From: Trichostrongylus colubriformis
Lineage: Eukaryota > Nematoda > Chromadorea > Rhabditida > Trichostrongylidae
Length of the DNA: 64,000 bases
NCBI GenBank assembly: GCA_963978905.1
Contig: OZ022257.1
Location: 44,154,203 to 44,218,202, forward strand
Direction of reading: 5' to 3'
Within the stretch, counting starts at the first letter, position 1. Every line of letters begins with the position of its first letter. This document shows positions 12,982 through 23,948 of this stretch, in pieces. The notes below the pieces were generated by a model. That model had not been told where the DNA came from and did not search any database. It saw only the letters and a program-made list of their open reading frames with translations. Both the position numbers and the translations under genes were made by a program.

Positions 12982-13417
12982 CTTGAAGGAATCGTCCACA
13001 GAAAAATGAGTTTTTGTGTTACCCATACGTTTATGTTGTATTTGCCTAATGTGGGCCACATGCAAAATTTCACGCGAAAAAATGTGAATCTGCTTGAGAT
13101 CCAGCACCACAAAGTACGTCCAGGTGGGTGGGACCTCCGAGTAAGAACTTCGTACCGTCGTCCGCCGTGGTCGGAGACGCATTGTAGGAACAGAAAGTTA
13201 CGTGAACAGTCCCAATCTCCGATTCCAACGGCGGCAGACGACGGGACGAGGCTTTTACACGAAAGCCCCGCCCACCCGGACGTACTTTGTGGTGCTGTAT
13301 CTAAGCCGGATACACATTTTTCCTCGTAAAACTTCGCATGAGGCCTACATTAGGGTAATACAACATAAACATATGGGTAACACAAAAACTCACTTTTCCG
13401 TGGACGATTCCTTTAAG
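12982..13417. repeat. Palindromic MITE, family A
   Basis: Arms 12982-13133 and about 13262-13417 are imperfect reverse complements. The ends read CTTGAAGGAATCGTCCAC and, inverted, GTGGACGATTCCTTTAAG. Both arms contain AACACAAAAACTCA and a GTACTTTGTGGTGCTG segment. There is no coding capacity. A related element lies at 23735-23948. It sits where the last membrane-domain exons of the ion channel gene (minus strand, 13667-18598) would be expected, so it may have disrupted that gene. Confidence 0.7.
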
Positions 13418-13666
13418 GTCCCGACTATATGGCGCTGCTAGCTCGCACACACCGCGTCGCGCATCACTTGTAACCACGCAACTTTTCTGTCCTAATGATC
13501 CTCCCCACCCCTCCCCCTGTACGAAACTTCGCTCTAGGCACCCCTCTTACCGAACATCCAACATTCTTTAAAGATCTAATAGAGTCATGAGAGTGGTAAC
13601 AGCGCAGAATGTGGTGCATTTAACTCAACTTTGCAGCTCATCTACAAGTGACCAAAATTGACTTAC

Positions 13667-13958
13667 TGAGCGAAGGTAGCTGCTTAGTTTTTGGTACCGT
13701 TTCCTCAGCGATTTCAAGGACCGTGCACATAGCCAGGATGGCAGCAAAGCCGAGTGCGAGCTGAAAGCGCGGGAGTGAACCCTCGTCGACTTGTGATGCA
13801 CATAAACTGGCAAAACTTCCCTTTTCCAGGTAGTCCGTCTTATTAAATTTTGTCCAAAAGAGTCCGAACACGCAAAGAATAGTAAGGACAAAGGAGGGTA
13901 TTACTATCATAACTATGTAGAATGTAGAACTTCGCCGAAGTCGAATAGTGTAGGTTAC
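13667..13958 (-). CDS. Ion channel exon g (pre-M1, M1, M2)
   Basis: 292 bp; acceptor TTTACAG, donor GTAAGT. Begins VTYTIRLRRSSTFYIV, then M1, a long linker (KFNKTDYLEKGSFASLCASQ) and M2, which is preceded by LPRF and followed by EETVPKTKQLPSL. It ends in phase 1. No matching next exon is visible downstream. Confidence 0.85.
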
Positions 13959-16900
13959 CTGTAAATGTTAAATTACGCTTCAAATCCATTACTATATGCT
14001 TTCGTAAGGGAAAGACACAGGAGACAAAAACGAATGAGGTTAATCACAGGCATAAAGGGGCTCATCGTGTGGGCGGGACATCCGATATCACATTCACTTC
14101 AATTAGAGCGTACGTTTGTCTTTTGCCTTATTCATGGCAGGGGAGCCCAGAAGAAAACAAAAGACTGCATCGGATGGTACCATCCGATGCATTCTTTCGT
14201 TTTCTTCTGGGCTCAAGAGCAACTCTGCGTTATGAAAAGGTGCAGTTTAGGACACTCGAACTGGTTCACTAGGCTAGCCGAATTTCGTCGTCGCGTGCGG
14301 CAACTGCCTTATCAATTCCGTTGCTGAGTAGCTGCTTGCGGAGGAGAGTGCCAACCGCAAGCTGCGATGACCTGACCCAACTAGAATGTGATGGCCTCAG
14401 CTCGTTGACAGAAATTAAGCATGTGGAGTAGAAATGCCCACCGTTTCATAGTTTTTCGAAGAGCCTTCAGACAATATGTATGTATCTCCAGTATAAACCT
14501 CATCAACAATCCATTCACCGTTACCCTAAATTCAATATGACACCATGGCATATTCTCTACATAAAAACCGATATTTTCGACTTAGTCATAGTCTACAAAA
14601 GATCCCAAACTTGTGATTATCTCTACGTGTGATGCCCAATTTGGCGAACTTGACGGAGGGAGGTTGGAAGGAAGGACAGACAGAGAGACGAAGCTTTTTT
14701 TTAAACATACCAGTTGGCTAGCGCACACTACTGTGCGCAAAACACTATGGGCGCCAGAAGGTCAACTAAAATTGTTTTTCTTTTTGAGGGCAGAGCACTT
14801 GAGTGCAGCTCCGCCCACCGTGGGTGGGGTTTAGCGTAGTTCATGTGCACCTTACTTCATGTCCTATGCTCTACCCTTTCTGAAAGTTACTCTATCCTCC
14901 CGGGTGGTTTTTCATGTAATGGCCAAACTCCGCCTATTACTGTAAGAGCCACCGCTCAAACGTCTCGCCTTACGATAGCTGCAGCTACCACTGTCCACTT
15001 CCCTTTCTCTCCTGGTTTCCGAATCATTCTAGAGCTGAATTACATTTCTTGCGGTGAGTTTCATCCGACTAGAAACACTCTTCGCACTCAGGGCGGGTTT
15101 CCGCCTATTTTGAAACGGGTTCAAGATAAAACAAACATTGGTCATTTCCAGCGGATTTTTCCTTGATACCATGCCGCGTTCGAATCGAGTATGAATTTTT
15201 TCTGCACGGACGGCTAAGTCAGGGTGCGCTCCCCCCATTGTGCCCAGGCCAATTCATGAGTTTCAAGGACTCATCGAAGATCTTCTCCTTATCGAAAACA
15301 GCCGACTTCGCAGCAAGCAAACTGAAGGATTTTCGAACGTCCGTCCGAGCAAGAGCTTTAGAGAGCTTCCTTATCAGTCAGAATCACAACTTCAAAGCAT
15401 AAAAGCCTCCAGCGATCGAATTAGGGGATTTTCGAACGTCCGTTCGAACAAGAGCTTTAGAGAGCTTCCTTATCAGTCAGAATCACAACTTCAAAGCATA
15501 AAAGCCTCACGGCGGTCGAATTGTCGAACATTGGTTTCACTGTGGATACGAGGTGTAGCTCTTCCTTCAAAAAGTTGTATGAGACGAAATTCACTTCACA
15601 AGTTTGATGGTCAAACGGGAATCTTTGTATCTGGAACGATTGCTATGTTTAATTCAATGGTATCTCGAAAGTTCGGTGATAAAAATTATTACTAATATAT
15701 AAAAGTTCTTTTTAAAAGCCCTCTTCGGGGAACACTACCCCTGACCTTCGATTTTCTATGAATCTAAGATTTGAGAATTTTGAGAGATCTTCAATGTTAT
15801 CTCAGAAATATGGCCCGCTTGAAAAGCGGCAAGAGTAGGAAGCTTCCCCATCCATTTGACCGGTTTTGGGTCCTATGTTATATTGGTGCATGCATAAACT
15901 CACGTCCAAAGGGCATATCACAGTAAGCACACTAGATGTGTAGTAAAACATATCGCCGTTGCTTTTCACCTGAATCATGCAAAAAAATTACAGCGAATGA
16001 ACTGAAGTATAGGCAATGCTTAGCTTTGGATTGAACTCCACTCATTCTGATATATTTCGGGAGATGGGAGGACTTGGTTCGCTAGTACGATGCGTATTAC
16101 TGAGACAATATTTTGCAACCTTGCACAGCACCTTATCATAGCTCCTTCTTTCCTCCGATCCCACTTAGTTTTCTTCCTGACTTTTTTGTTTTGATATTCT
16201 TTACGGAACGTCCCGTAAGGTTTTATTTGTGTATTCTGTTTCCTCACCAGTACCAAGATGTAGCTGATTGCATGTTACCGATCTTAGATGGTCAAAAAGG
16301 ATGCTACCACAGAAATGATCGATAGAATATCATAGAGAGAATACTATCTGACAATGAGTACTCTTCTTCTAACAAACAATCAAGATAAGAAAAGGAAAAG
16401 CGCTCAAGGAAGAAAAAAATGATATTTGAATAAGGGAGAGAAGGAGCAATGATAGAAGGTTGTGCAGTTGTGCCCCAGCAACAGCTCGGTCCACCAAATA
16501 CCGTACCACGTCACACCAAAATCGCCCAAAATTTGCAGCGTGTGGCTAGCCACAACTGTAACTGTACACACCCATGCATGCCTGGTACTATTGCCATTCT
16601 TATGGACACAGTCGAAAAATCGTGTGCATTGCAACGATTTTCATTGTATCCCTAAATTTGGTTTCAATTTTGATCTCAAACATTGCATATCATGGTGCCG
16701 TAAAACATGTGTGTTGCATGGATTACCGTCCAAAAAGAAGGTCTTGATATCAAGTCAAAACTATTCGGAGCCGTCCACAGTATGTCTCGGAAGACAGCAG
16801 GCAGCAGAAAGAATATGAAGTAGTTAACTAATTAGAACAAAGCTAGGAGATAAAGCCTTTAATCTGATTATAGCGTGATGAGCCTTTGAACGAACGAATC

Positions 16901-18598
16901 TACAACGTAGAAGTTGCCTTCATTGTGCTGTATCGGGAATGTCTTCTCTTATAGCAAAGTTCCTTCTCCACGTTGACGAGACTTTGGAAATTCATTCGTC
17001 TGAGGCCAGGTGTGATTTGGTTGGGTGGTGGTGGTTTGGTTGTGTTTAAGCAGGCTAGTCACTAGTTTGATGATCCCGTGGTACTTTTAAGGAATCTGAC
17101 ACGCCCTCGCTAGATATGGTTCGTAGGAGATGTGGCAAGCACGTAGCAAACAAAAGAGGCTCGTGAACGATTGCGGTAAGATAAGTTAAAGGCACCAGTA
17201 GGGGTGAAAAAAAAAAACTGAGATCTGGGAGTGGATGTTCTCTGAAACGCACCTTCTACTTCAGAAGAGGTCACATGTGGTGAAAATATTGAAAAAACGC
17301 GGCTTGGAGTCTTATGACGACCACGCAGCACGGCAAGTCGTTATGGCGTATGCGACCGGAGGAGTCACCGTGGGGGCGGGACAACAATCGCGGCCGGCTG
17401 GTCCAGACTCTGACCTGTCTTCAGTCTACTGCGACCAGAACGCAGAGGACGAGAGAGAGAACGAGGATTTTCGGGTTCCTATTTCTGTGTTTTCGCCGTT
17501 TTATGCCCTTTTTCCACTGTGATATTGCTGAGCATCTCTACTTTCGTAATCGCCCAATTTGACAAATTCACCCCTCCCGGTGTCCTTGAATCAGAGCAGG
17601 AGGGAGAAGGTGAGACCGTATCAATTTGAGTGATCTGATCCGCTTTTATGTACATGAAGGTTGTGGTCAGAGTCTCTAACTCCTGATGTTTCCGTTCGCT
17701 TTATTTTTGACACGATGGTGAATGAATACTTTCTCTTTCTACAAGAAGCGCCAAAACGCCCGATTTATATGAGGTGAATCTTCAAGCTGTCACAAATCGT
17801 GATAGCTTTTTTTTCTGAAAATACATTGTTTATACAGTTTTGGTGATCGTTGCTGATCAACGCAATCTAACAACTCGGGGAGTTAAGACCGCCACGAATT
17901 ACTGGGCGTTTCTCTAAATTTTTCTTATATTAAACAAACTCAGTGATAAAATAATGAATGAAAGGTACTCACATAAACATGCTGTATATCAGAATCTCTT
18001 GCATCCGAAATAGATTGGCTGAAATACTAATGGATAGGGTTACTGGTAAAAATGATGTCATGATGGACCACCATATGAAAGCTGTTGTTAGTCCGTCACC
18101 TTCCTACCTATCCCCCATGACGAATGAAGATATAGATTACACGCCCTGTTAGGGTGTAGCAAATGGTAGATACAGCCCTGGAGACGCAACATAGTACACG
18201 TACACATACATATCATAAGGCAGCACGTCTGGGCGCCATACGGTGTCACGAATTACGAAGAAGCCTTCGATATCGTGGAAATCCGATGCATTCCATCTCA
18301 GTCTGGGGTCGTTCCAGGTCTGGAAAACAATACAGCTTTGTTCAGATGAAAGCGATTGTCGATTATAAGGCTCTTACCAAATCGTATTCAAAGATCAGCG
18401 TAATGGTTTGCGCTGGTTCGTCCTAAAAACAGATGATAAACAAAACATTGGTATTTTTAGGTGCTGCATATTCAACAAAAGTCGTGACAGTCGTGGATTT
18501 CATTTACATTGAAAGCTAACTTACGATAGATAAGACCTTCATGTAGCTCAGATCCATTTTTACGAGCAGAGGATTTGCCAGCCATGGATTGCTGCGTG
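13667..18598 (-). CDS. Pentameric ligand-gated ion channel gene (seven exons found)
   Basis: A Cys-loop receptor subunit of the plasma membrane, read on the minus strand as exons 18598-18525, 18422-18378, 18319-18210, 18018-17973, 15630-15511, 14525-14442 and 13958-13667, all with GT-AG borders. In order they give a beta-strand region ending KVLSI, then EPAQTITLIFEYDL, then TWNDPRLRWNASDF with VWRPDVLPYD, then a SDARDSDIQHVY segment. Next come the Cys-loop half IQRFPFDHQTC, loop C with NGEWIVDEVY, the pre-M1 signature TYTIRLRR, M1 (VIPSFVLTILCVFGLFW) and M2 (ALGFAAILAMCTVLE). Phases agree across the first four exons and between the last two. The exon with the first Cys of the loop is not securely found (a candidate is 16502-16561), nor are M3, M4 or the signal peptide. 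The ligand and ion selectivity cannot be told; the M1-M2 linker is unusually long. It may be a gene with large introns or a broken copy. Confidence 0.8.
14143..14214. repeat. 72-bp near-perfect palindrome
   Basis: 36-base arms with two mismatches and no loop, centred on GGTACC (ATCGGATGGTACCATCCGAT). It lies in the intron between ion channel exons f and g. It could extrude as a cruciform or form a long RNA hairpin resembling a small-RNA precursor, but a palindromic insertion remnant is equally possible. Confidence 0.9.
14442..14525 (-). CDS. Ion channel exon f (loop C)
   Basis: 84 bp, phase 0, 28 residues; acceptor AATTTAG, donor GTGGGC. Contains NGEWIVDEVYTGDTY and ends KNYET, which joins directly to VTYTIRLRR of the next exon. 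It lacks the vicinal Cys pair typical of acetylcholine alpha subunits. Confidence 0.8.
15327..15524. repeat. 99-bp tandem duplication
   Basis: Two adjacent copies (from 15327 and from 15426) share AGAGCTTTAGAGAGCTTCCT and TTCAAAGCATAAAAGCCTC, with few differences. The second copy abuts the donor of ion channel exon e. The duplication therefore includes a decayed copy of the intron start. Confidence 0.85.
15511..15630 (-). CDS. Ion channel exon e (Cys-loop)
   Basis: 120 bp, 40 residues; acceptor CGTTCCAG, donor GTGAGG. Carries RFPFDHQTCEVNF, the second half of the Cys-loop with its closing Cys, followed by a strand segment ending MFDNSTA. A 99-bp tandem duplication starts right at its donor side. 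Confidence 0.85.
15631..17972. other. Large intron region of the ion channel gene
   Basis: Expected to contain the exon with the first Cys of the Cys-loop. The best candidate is 16502-16561 (minus; GDFGVTW, the usual G-V-x-W context), with a GTATTT donor, but its entry phase needs an alternative donor in exon d. Nothing else is recognised. Confidence 0.35.
17973..18018 (-). CDS. Ion channel exon d
   Basis: 46 bp; acceptor ATTTCAG, donor GTGAGT. Completing the split codon gives an Ile, then QSISDARDSDIQHVY. A second possible donor four bases further on would extend it by Val plus one base. Confidence 0.7.
18210..18319 (-). CDS. Ion channel exon c (loop D / loop A region)
   Basis: 110 bp; acceptor TTTTCCAG, donor GTATGT. 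Encodes WNDPRLRWNASDF and, near the end, VWRPDVLPYD, hallmark strings of nematode Cys-loop receptors. It leaves phase 2, which the next exon completes. Confidence 0.85.
18378..18422 (-). CDS. Ion channel exon b
   Basis: 45 bp, phase 0 in and out, 15 residues: DEPAQTITLIFEYDL. Acceptor TTTTTAG, donor GTAAGA. The following exon continues TWNDPRLRW, the usual pLGIC order. Confidence 0.8.
18525..18598 (-). CDS. Ion channel exon a (N-terminal extracellular domain)
   Basis: 74 bp between CCTTCAG acceptor and GTAAGT donor on the minus strand. Read with two leading bases, it gives SNPWLANPLLVKMDLSYMK and then VLSI, joining in phase 0 to the next exon. Confidence 0.7.
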
Positions 18599-18999
18599 CT
18601 GAAGGACCACTATTCATGGAAAACACGAAATTTTTATTTCAGATCAGTGTTATCATATCAAGAAATCTAAATAATTAACATGCAGGTATTATGACTACTA
18701 TAAATGAGCGTTATGGTGTCAGGTAGGGGGATGTAGCACGTTCCAAAAGAGAGGCACATTTCAAGCGAGTTACGAAAGTTTTGCAAAGATTCTGCAAGTA
18801 ATAACGCCGCCGCGGCGCCTGTACTGTGTATGATGGTCACACAGCACAGATATGTTTAGCTTCGATAAGTATGTCAGTGGCACGATGCGTGGTAAATGTC
18901 TCGCGACCGGAGTTTTTTTAGGCATTTCGGCCATTTTTCTCCGCTGCCGCTTTACCTAGCAATTCTACGTCTTTTCATGGTAATCGATGAAATCGATAA
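18599..18999. other. No feature recognised
   Basis: Would be expected to hold the first exon and promoter of the ion channel gene. No convincing signal-peptide exon was seen. Confidence 0.4.
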
Positions 19000-19277
19000 T
19001 AACGCGAATTTGATAACGCGTATAAATGAACATCTGGCCAGTAAGAGAAGGGGATCAATAACAACTCCACTTGGAAGACACAGACGTGAACAGCACAGCG
19101 GGAATGACTTTGACGTGAAGTGAAAAATTCTATCACATGAGACCGAGATTTCATCAAGGAAGGCATTAGAAGCGTTTTGGATATCCGTAAGGAATCCAAT
19201 AATGAACAACGGAATTGAGTGTCCTTCAATCACAAGTGAATTCCTGCCATTTGTACCGCTCTGTGGGTTAGAATGAT
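19000..19277 (+). pseudogene. Penelope-like element fragment, GIY-YIG C-terminus
   Basis: The frame reads RINEHLASKRRGSITTPLGR, then HSGNDFDVK, then one stop, then ETEISSRKALEAFWIS and IMNNGIECPSIT. It aligns along its whole length with the C-terminus of the complete element at 29826-31811 (RIKEHLAGKRLGNTRTPLGK and so on). An in-frame TGA after FDVK marks decay. It is a second copy of the same PLE family. Confidence 0.85.
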
Positions 19278-19910
19278 GTCGCGACTGACAGCACCGTCAT
19301 TTGTCAACACCGCTGTATAGTGATTCTCAGTCGCACATTATACTAACACAGGTCGGTAGCGACGTCCTACCACTCGCGGTAGATCACGGGGTGAGTTCAA
19401 TTTCTTCCTTTCGTCTATTCTGCCTCTGAAAACTCTCGTCTGATTAAGCCCTTGGTCGTGCTATTTTTGATCTCGAATGGACTTGACTGGCTAGTGTGTG
19501 CACTATTTTTCTCGGTTTCCAAGTAATATCCATATCCATAGTATTCCTAATTCTGTTTAAATGCATTTTGTTGAGCATCGCTTTTGAAACTTCAGTTAAC
19601 TTTAACCTTCTATTTCTTCGGTTCAGTAAACGCAAGCAGTGTGCTAAACCACTTTCGATAGAGAGTGCTTTAGCATACTGCCTCAGTGCGTTTAGTGGGA
19701 GTATCCTTTCGATAATGCGAGGCGTATTCTATTCGACCCTCCATGGATTGAGTGGGTAAGTCCGAAGTGCTAGGGGTTTTTGGCGCTTGATCGGGTAAGT
19801 CAAGGGTCAGCAAACTTCGAACCACTTTTTAGGCCTCTGAAGACGACGAAAGGGTCGAAACGTCAGGCCAAAAATAAATTGATCTACCTACTAACCTCGT
19901 TTGGCGAGGC
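19278..19910 (+). mobile_element. PLE 3' tail with hammerhead-like motif
   Basis: The sequence follows the GIY-YIG fragment and ends in a block (19832-19869) that starts GGCCTCTGAAGACGAC and ends GTCGAAACGTCAGGCC. This is homologous to the end of the complete element (32049-32086). The block has CTGAAGA and GAAAC boxes flanked by short complementary stems, as in the hammerhead ribozymes known from PLE terminal repeats. Confidence 0.6.
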
Positions 19911-19916
19911 AACACA

Positions 19917-20210
19917 CGATTAATCTATGGCAACGTTTGCTAGGAGAGGCCTGTACTGGGTGGTCAATTCCTCACCAGGTAGTACCTTGATGTCCTTTAC
20001 ACCTTTGAGGGACGATCTCCTCACGAGAATATGGTCTATTTCCGTTTGCTTTTCCCCGATGACGTAGGTTACCTTCTGAGTTTCCCTTTTCGCGAAAAAC
20101 GTACTACAGACAGCTAGGTCGTGAGCTGTAGCCAAGACAGCTATTGCGTAGTAGGGCAACCAAATTCCGGATAAAATACTTCTCGGACCCCTGAAACTCT
20201 GAGCAGACAA
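19917..20210 (-). pseudogene. RTE-type LINE endonuclease fragment
   Basis: The 96-codon frame contains AHDLAVCSTFF, EKQTEIDHILVRR and VLPGEELTTQYRPLL. These match the C-terminal half of the AP-type endonuclease of RTE-like non-LTR retrotransposons (pattern IDYILVRR, then a Pro-Gly-Glu turn and QHRP). No reverse transcriptase follows; the downstream side is replaced by the PLE fragment, so this is a truncated insertion. Confidence 0.7.
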
Positions 20211-20774
20211 TTCGAGCGAAAGTGATGTTGTAAACTGGCATTAACCTGATGAGAAAAAAAATTATTTGCTTCTGTCGGTGGTCCTTGATAGCACATCACG
20301 TACATACCATCCGCCTATTGAGATTTATCCACTTTGCTGTGATTTTGGTCGCGAGTTTTCTACCTCTGTTTACTTCATGTTAAGAATAATGGGTTGAACT
20401 CCACCTCGAGAGTAGATGGGCGGGATTTCCTTCCTGTAAACAGATAGTAATTTTGAGACCAGGACTCCTTGTCGACCGAAAAACTCGTCGATGGTTTCTA
20501 AAATATCAATGGACGTTTACAGAGAAGGTAGGTAACTTACCTAGTACCATAATGCAACGAGCAAATCGATTTGGTGAATCCACTCTAACGTTGATAGTCT
20601 AATTTTTTCAAAACAAAATTTTCATTGTTTGCTTTTAGCCATTCAGCAATGTCGCAGCAATTTCGAACTTCTTAGTTTCTCTCGAGGACTACTGAGGTCT
20701 TTTTGACAATTTCGGTAAATTTTTTGAAGTTTCGCATCGCTATGGCGACACAGAATTACTATATGGTACTTGTT
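20211..20774. other. No feature recognised
   Basis: AT-rich sequence, short frames only. Confidence 0.5.
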
Positions 20775-22290
20775 CATGATGCAGGGTCAAGCGTCCAGTT
20801 GAGGAGAATTTTCATAAAATACGACCCCCCCCCCCAAAACGGGGTCTCAATACGACCCCCCCTTCTTCTGTGGTTTCTACCTAACCAGCGCGATCTACTA
20901 CGAAAATTAATAGCCTATGGTAAAAAAAACACTAACGCCAAACAACTGCTAACAAAAAGAGAAATAAGAACCTAACAAAAATCAGTACTCATATCCCTGA
21001 ATGAAATCGTCTGATTGTGAGACAAGAACCCAACAATTCCAATATTTGTATTCTGAAACGAAAGCGTTGCCCACCACTAGTAATGTGCTCGTCTTGTGAT
21101 GACCAAGGAAAAGGCTTAAGAGTCATGTAAGAAATGGGGCAGAGATAAAGGACGAAAAAATAAGGATGGAAAGGTTAGAAGATAAAAGAAAGTCAACTGG
21201 GAGCCATGTAATAAGCTCCACAGCGCCTCATCTGATCGCGGATCGCTACTGCGGCTGCGACGCGGCGATCACGATGGACAGCGTTATCTTCCCCATACTA
21301 TTTCGACATTTTTGAAATACTTTGAACTTCACCATTTTTCAAACAGCGGTGAACTGTTTTCCAAATAACTCCCTCAGACCTATCAATTGTCCGCTTGCTT
21401 TCCCTAATGGTAGCTTAGCTCTCAATATGGATTTCCAGATGAGGGTTAGAGGAGGAAAATTTGGAAGTCTTTCATTCAAAAAGCCGTAAATTCCTTCAAA
21501 CTTAACCATATGAGTGCGTTTTGGTGAGGCGAGGTCTGCTAGGCTGTCGCTTTCGAACGACTATCTGATCTATGCCATATCTTCAAAACGAAGCGAGAAA
21601 AATTCAGGAAAGCCAGTTTAGGAGCATTTTTTCGTCGAATTTGCGAGATCTTACCAAGATTCTTTTGAAAAATTGATTCATTGGTACTCAATTCTCTCTA
21701 ATATGCATCTCCGCTCTCGAAGGCCTAGTGAGAGGGCGAGAAGCGCGGTCAGTTTCTCCGTGGGATGCGCCATGCATGAGGATTTCATCCACATTCTCAA
21801 TGAATACAAACGTTTTTCCGGTTTGCATAGTGGCCGCTAACACCAGATTACGTAATTGCGATCGTAAACGTATGAAATAAGTCCACATCAGCTGATTTTT
21901 GTTTTTGATCCCATTGTTTTTTGAGTGTCCATCCACGGTGGTAGCCGTTGATAGATATCGCTTTTCACGGCTAATCGGTGAATTTCGGTGTCTCTGTACG
22001 TGGTTTCGGTGTCAGCGGACCAAAAGGGCTATTGGCGTTGATCGGTTTCTTTGCGGACCGCGCCATGCATGATGTTTGCATGATGATTATTGAGCTAGCT
22101 TCGGGCTCGAACTCAAATAGTCTGCTTTATCATTTCTCCCTCACTCTTTAGACCCACAACCTGAGAAGTTCTGTTGACCATTGCCTACCTCAACGTTTAC
22201 GACCCCGCCCTCCTAGCGGACCAAATACGACCCGCTCCCCTCCCCCCCCCGTTGAGAATTCCTCAACGGAGGCTTGACCCTGTCATGATG
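20775..22290. mobile_element. Non-autonomous inverted-repeat element, about 1.5 kb
   Basis: The left end (20775-20813, CATGATGCAGGGTCAAGC...) and the right end (about 22252-22290) are reverse complements over roughly 38 bases with several differences. Each is flanked inward by a C-rich AAATACGACCC block. No transposase frame is present inside. Target-site duplications are not clear. Confidence 0.5.
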
Positions 22291-23734
22291 TGAGAATAAC
22301 AGCTGACATGGATCAACCTGAAGGCGCTATAATGCTTAATAGCTGTGATTTGCCGTTGCTCATCAAGTTCCTTTATAAGGTTGGTGCATAATTAATGCGG
22401 CTTGAGGAGCTGCATTTCGCAGTGAAAATTGACGTTCTGATGAGTACCAAATGGAAAGCAGTACCTGTTTTTGATGATGAAAACGCCCCGAAGAATCATA
22501 CGAAAGTTTTTGCTGATTTTCATCATTGTTTTTGCTCAATAAAATTGCCGAAAAAGCCGCATTCACTATGCATTTGACATCAACCTAATAAAAAAATTCA
22601 GAAGCTGAAAATACATGAAAAACTTAACATTCTCGAAGGTTTCTGAGATGGAATAGTGCACTGTCGCTAGAAAGAGAAGTAAATGGTACATGTTGGATTC
22701 TCTCCAGGAATAGCCTTCAGCAGAGCACACGGTCGCTTTTTTCGTTTCGTGAGACCTCGCATGTTTACCGAGTAATTAAAAACCCCAACAACGTATGTTC
22801 GCGTAGGTTGAAAGCTTTCGAGCCATAGGCAATTAAGGAATGGGAATTCCAACACGAGACCACGTTTTTTGTGCTTCGAGCAAAGACCAGAGATTCAGAT
22901 GATATTGGTTGTCAAGTGCGGAAATTGTGACAGATTAAAAGGGTCTTAAATACGTTTCTGGTTCCCTTTTTGAGATTGCTAGTCACCGTAGGGTCATGAC
23001 TGATGCATATTCTCTCGTTTCACTTTACTCTGCTTTATTGTTCATGAGATACGAAATGTGGAGTGCTCTTAAACGGTATTGCCCATTCTCGATTTTTTCA
23101 AAATAAAGCGCTGGAAACTGTATCATTTATCTAATATCCAGGTACAAGCTTCACCAAAATCTTCACGCTTTTCTGGATGGCATTTGAGGAACCAAACTGG
23201 CAGACCACATTTGTCACGCTTTATGGGCTGGCATTAGAGCGTTGACATTTATAGGTATTATGCAATGTGAGAAAAAACCATAGACTGATCGAAATTGATA
23301 ACAAATGATGAAGTATGATCAAAAATGGAATCCGGCAAGTACGACAGTGTGCGCTGAACTTGACTGGGATACGCGATGAGGGATATGACCACTACGCCTT
23401 TTTTGTACGCACTGAGGCAGAGTTGATAGTGGTGGAATTTGCGCTTATGTGAAAATGTGGAGTTGGTAGAAATGGTAAGGATACATATCGATCAATAGGA
23501 TCGTGGGGACTGTCTCTTTGCTTCTCTGTAAAAAGGTGGAATTGTGAGAAAGGACAAGACACGTATCGATTTTTGGCCTCAACTAGTCGATAGAATTAGT
23601 GAAATGAATATTTCACGAATCCATAGTCACGCAAAACGCACATTCCACATTTCTACAGTCATCCCCATCGCAACGTACTCATTCTCCTTTTCACAGAAGG
23701 CAATTTCTACCGCTGTGAACGCTGTTTGATTTGT
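22291..23734. other. No feature recognised
   Basis: AT-leaning DNA with short frames and no exon chain or repeat that I can support. Confidence 0.5.
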
Positions 23735-23948
23735 CCACGGACGACGAGGGTCCATGGCCGAGGGGACAGGGCCTTCGAGTGGATGCCCCCCAGACATCCG
23801 CCGCGGTCGAAGAGGGAAAGGGACTGTTTACGTAATTTTCCGTTCGCACTGTGCGTCTCCGACGGCGTCCGACGACAGCGGGCACCCACTCGCAAGTTCC
23901 GCCCCTTCGCCCACGGACTTTTGCCCGTTTGTGGACGATTCCTTCAAG
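23735..23948. repeat. MITE, family A, second copy (partial)
   Basis: The right end GTGGACGATTCCTTCAAG matches the end of the element at 12982-13417. The GC-rich centre (GAGACGCACAGTGCGAACGG on the minus strand) matches its centre (GAGACGCATTGTAGGAACAG). A degraded internal palindrome (GAGTGGATGCCC / GGGCACCCACTC) is present. The left terminus is not preserved. Confidence 0.55.

Noticed and set aside
16404..16634. Minus-strand frame as an independent gene
   Set aside because: Better explained, if anything, as a piece of the ion channel extracellular domain; borders are not secure enough to call.
20823..22252. C-rich runs as G-quadruplex or telomere-like signal
   Set aside because: Irregular C homopolymers without a repeated short motif; more likely low-complexity ends of the inverted-repeat element.
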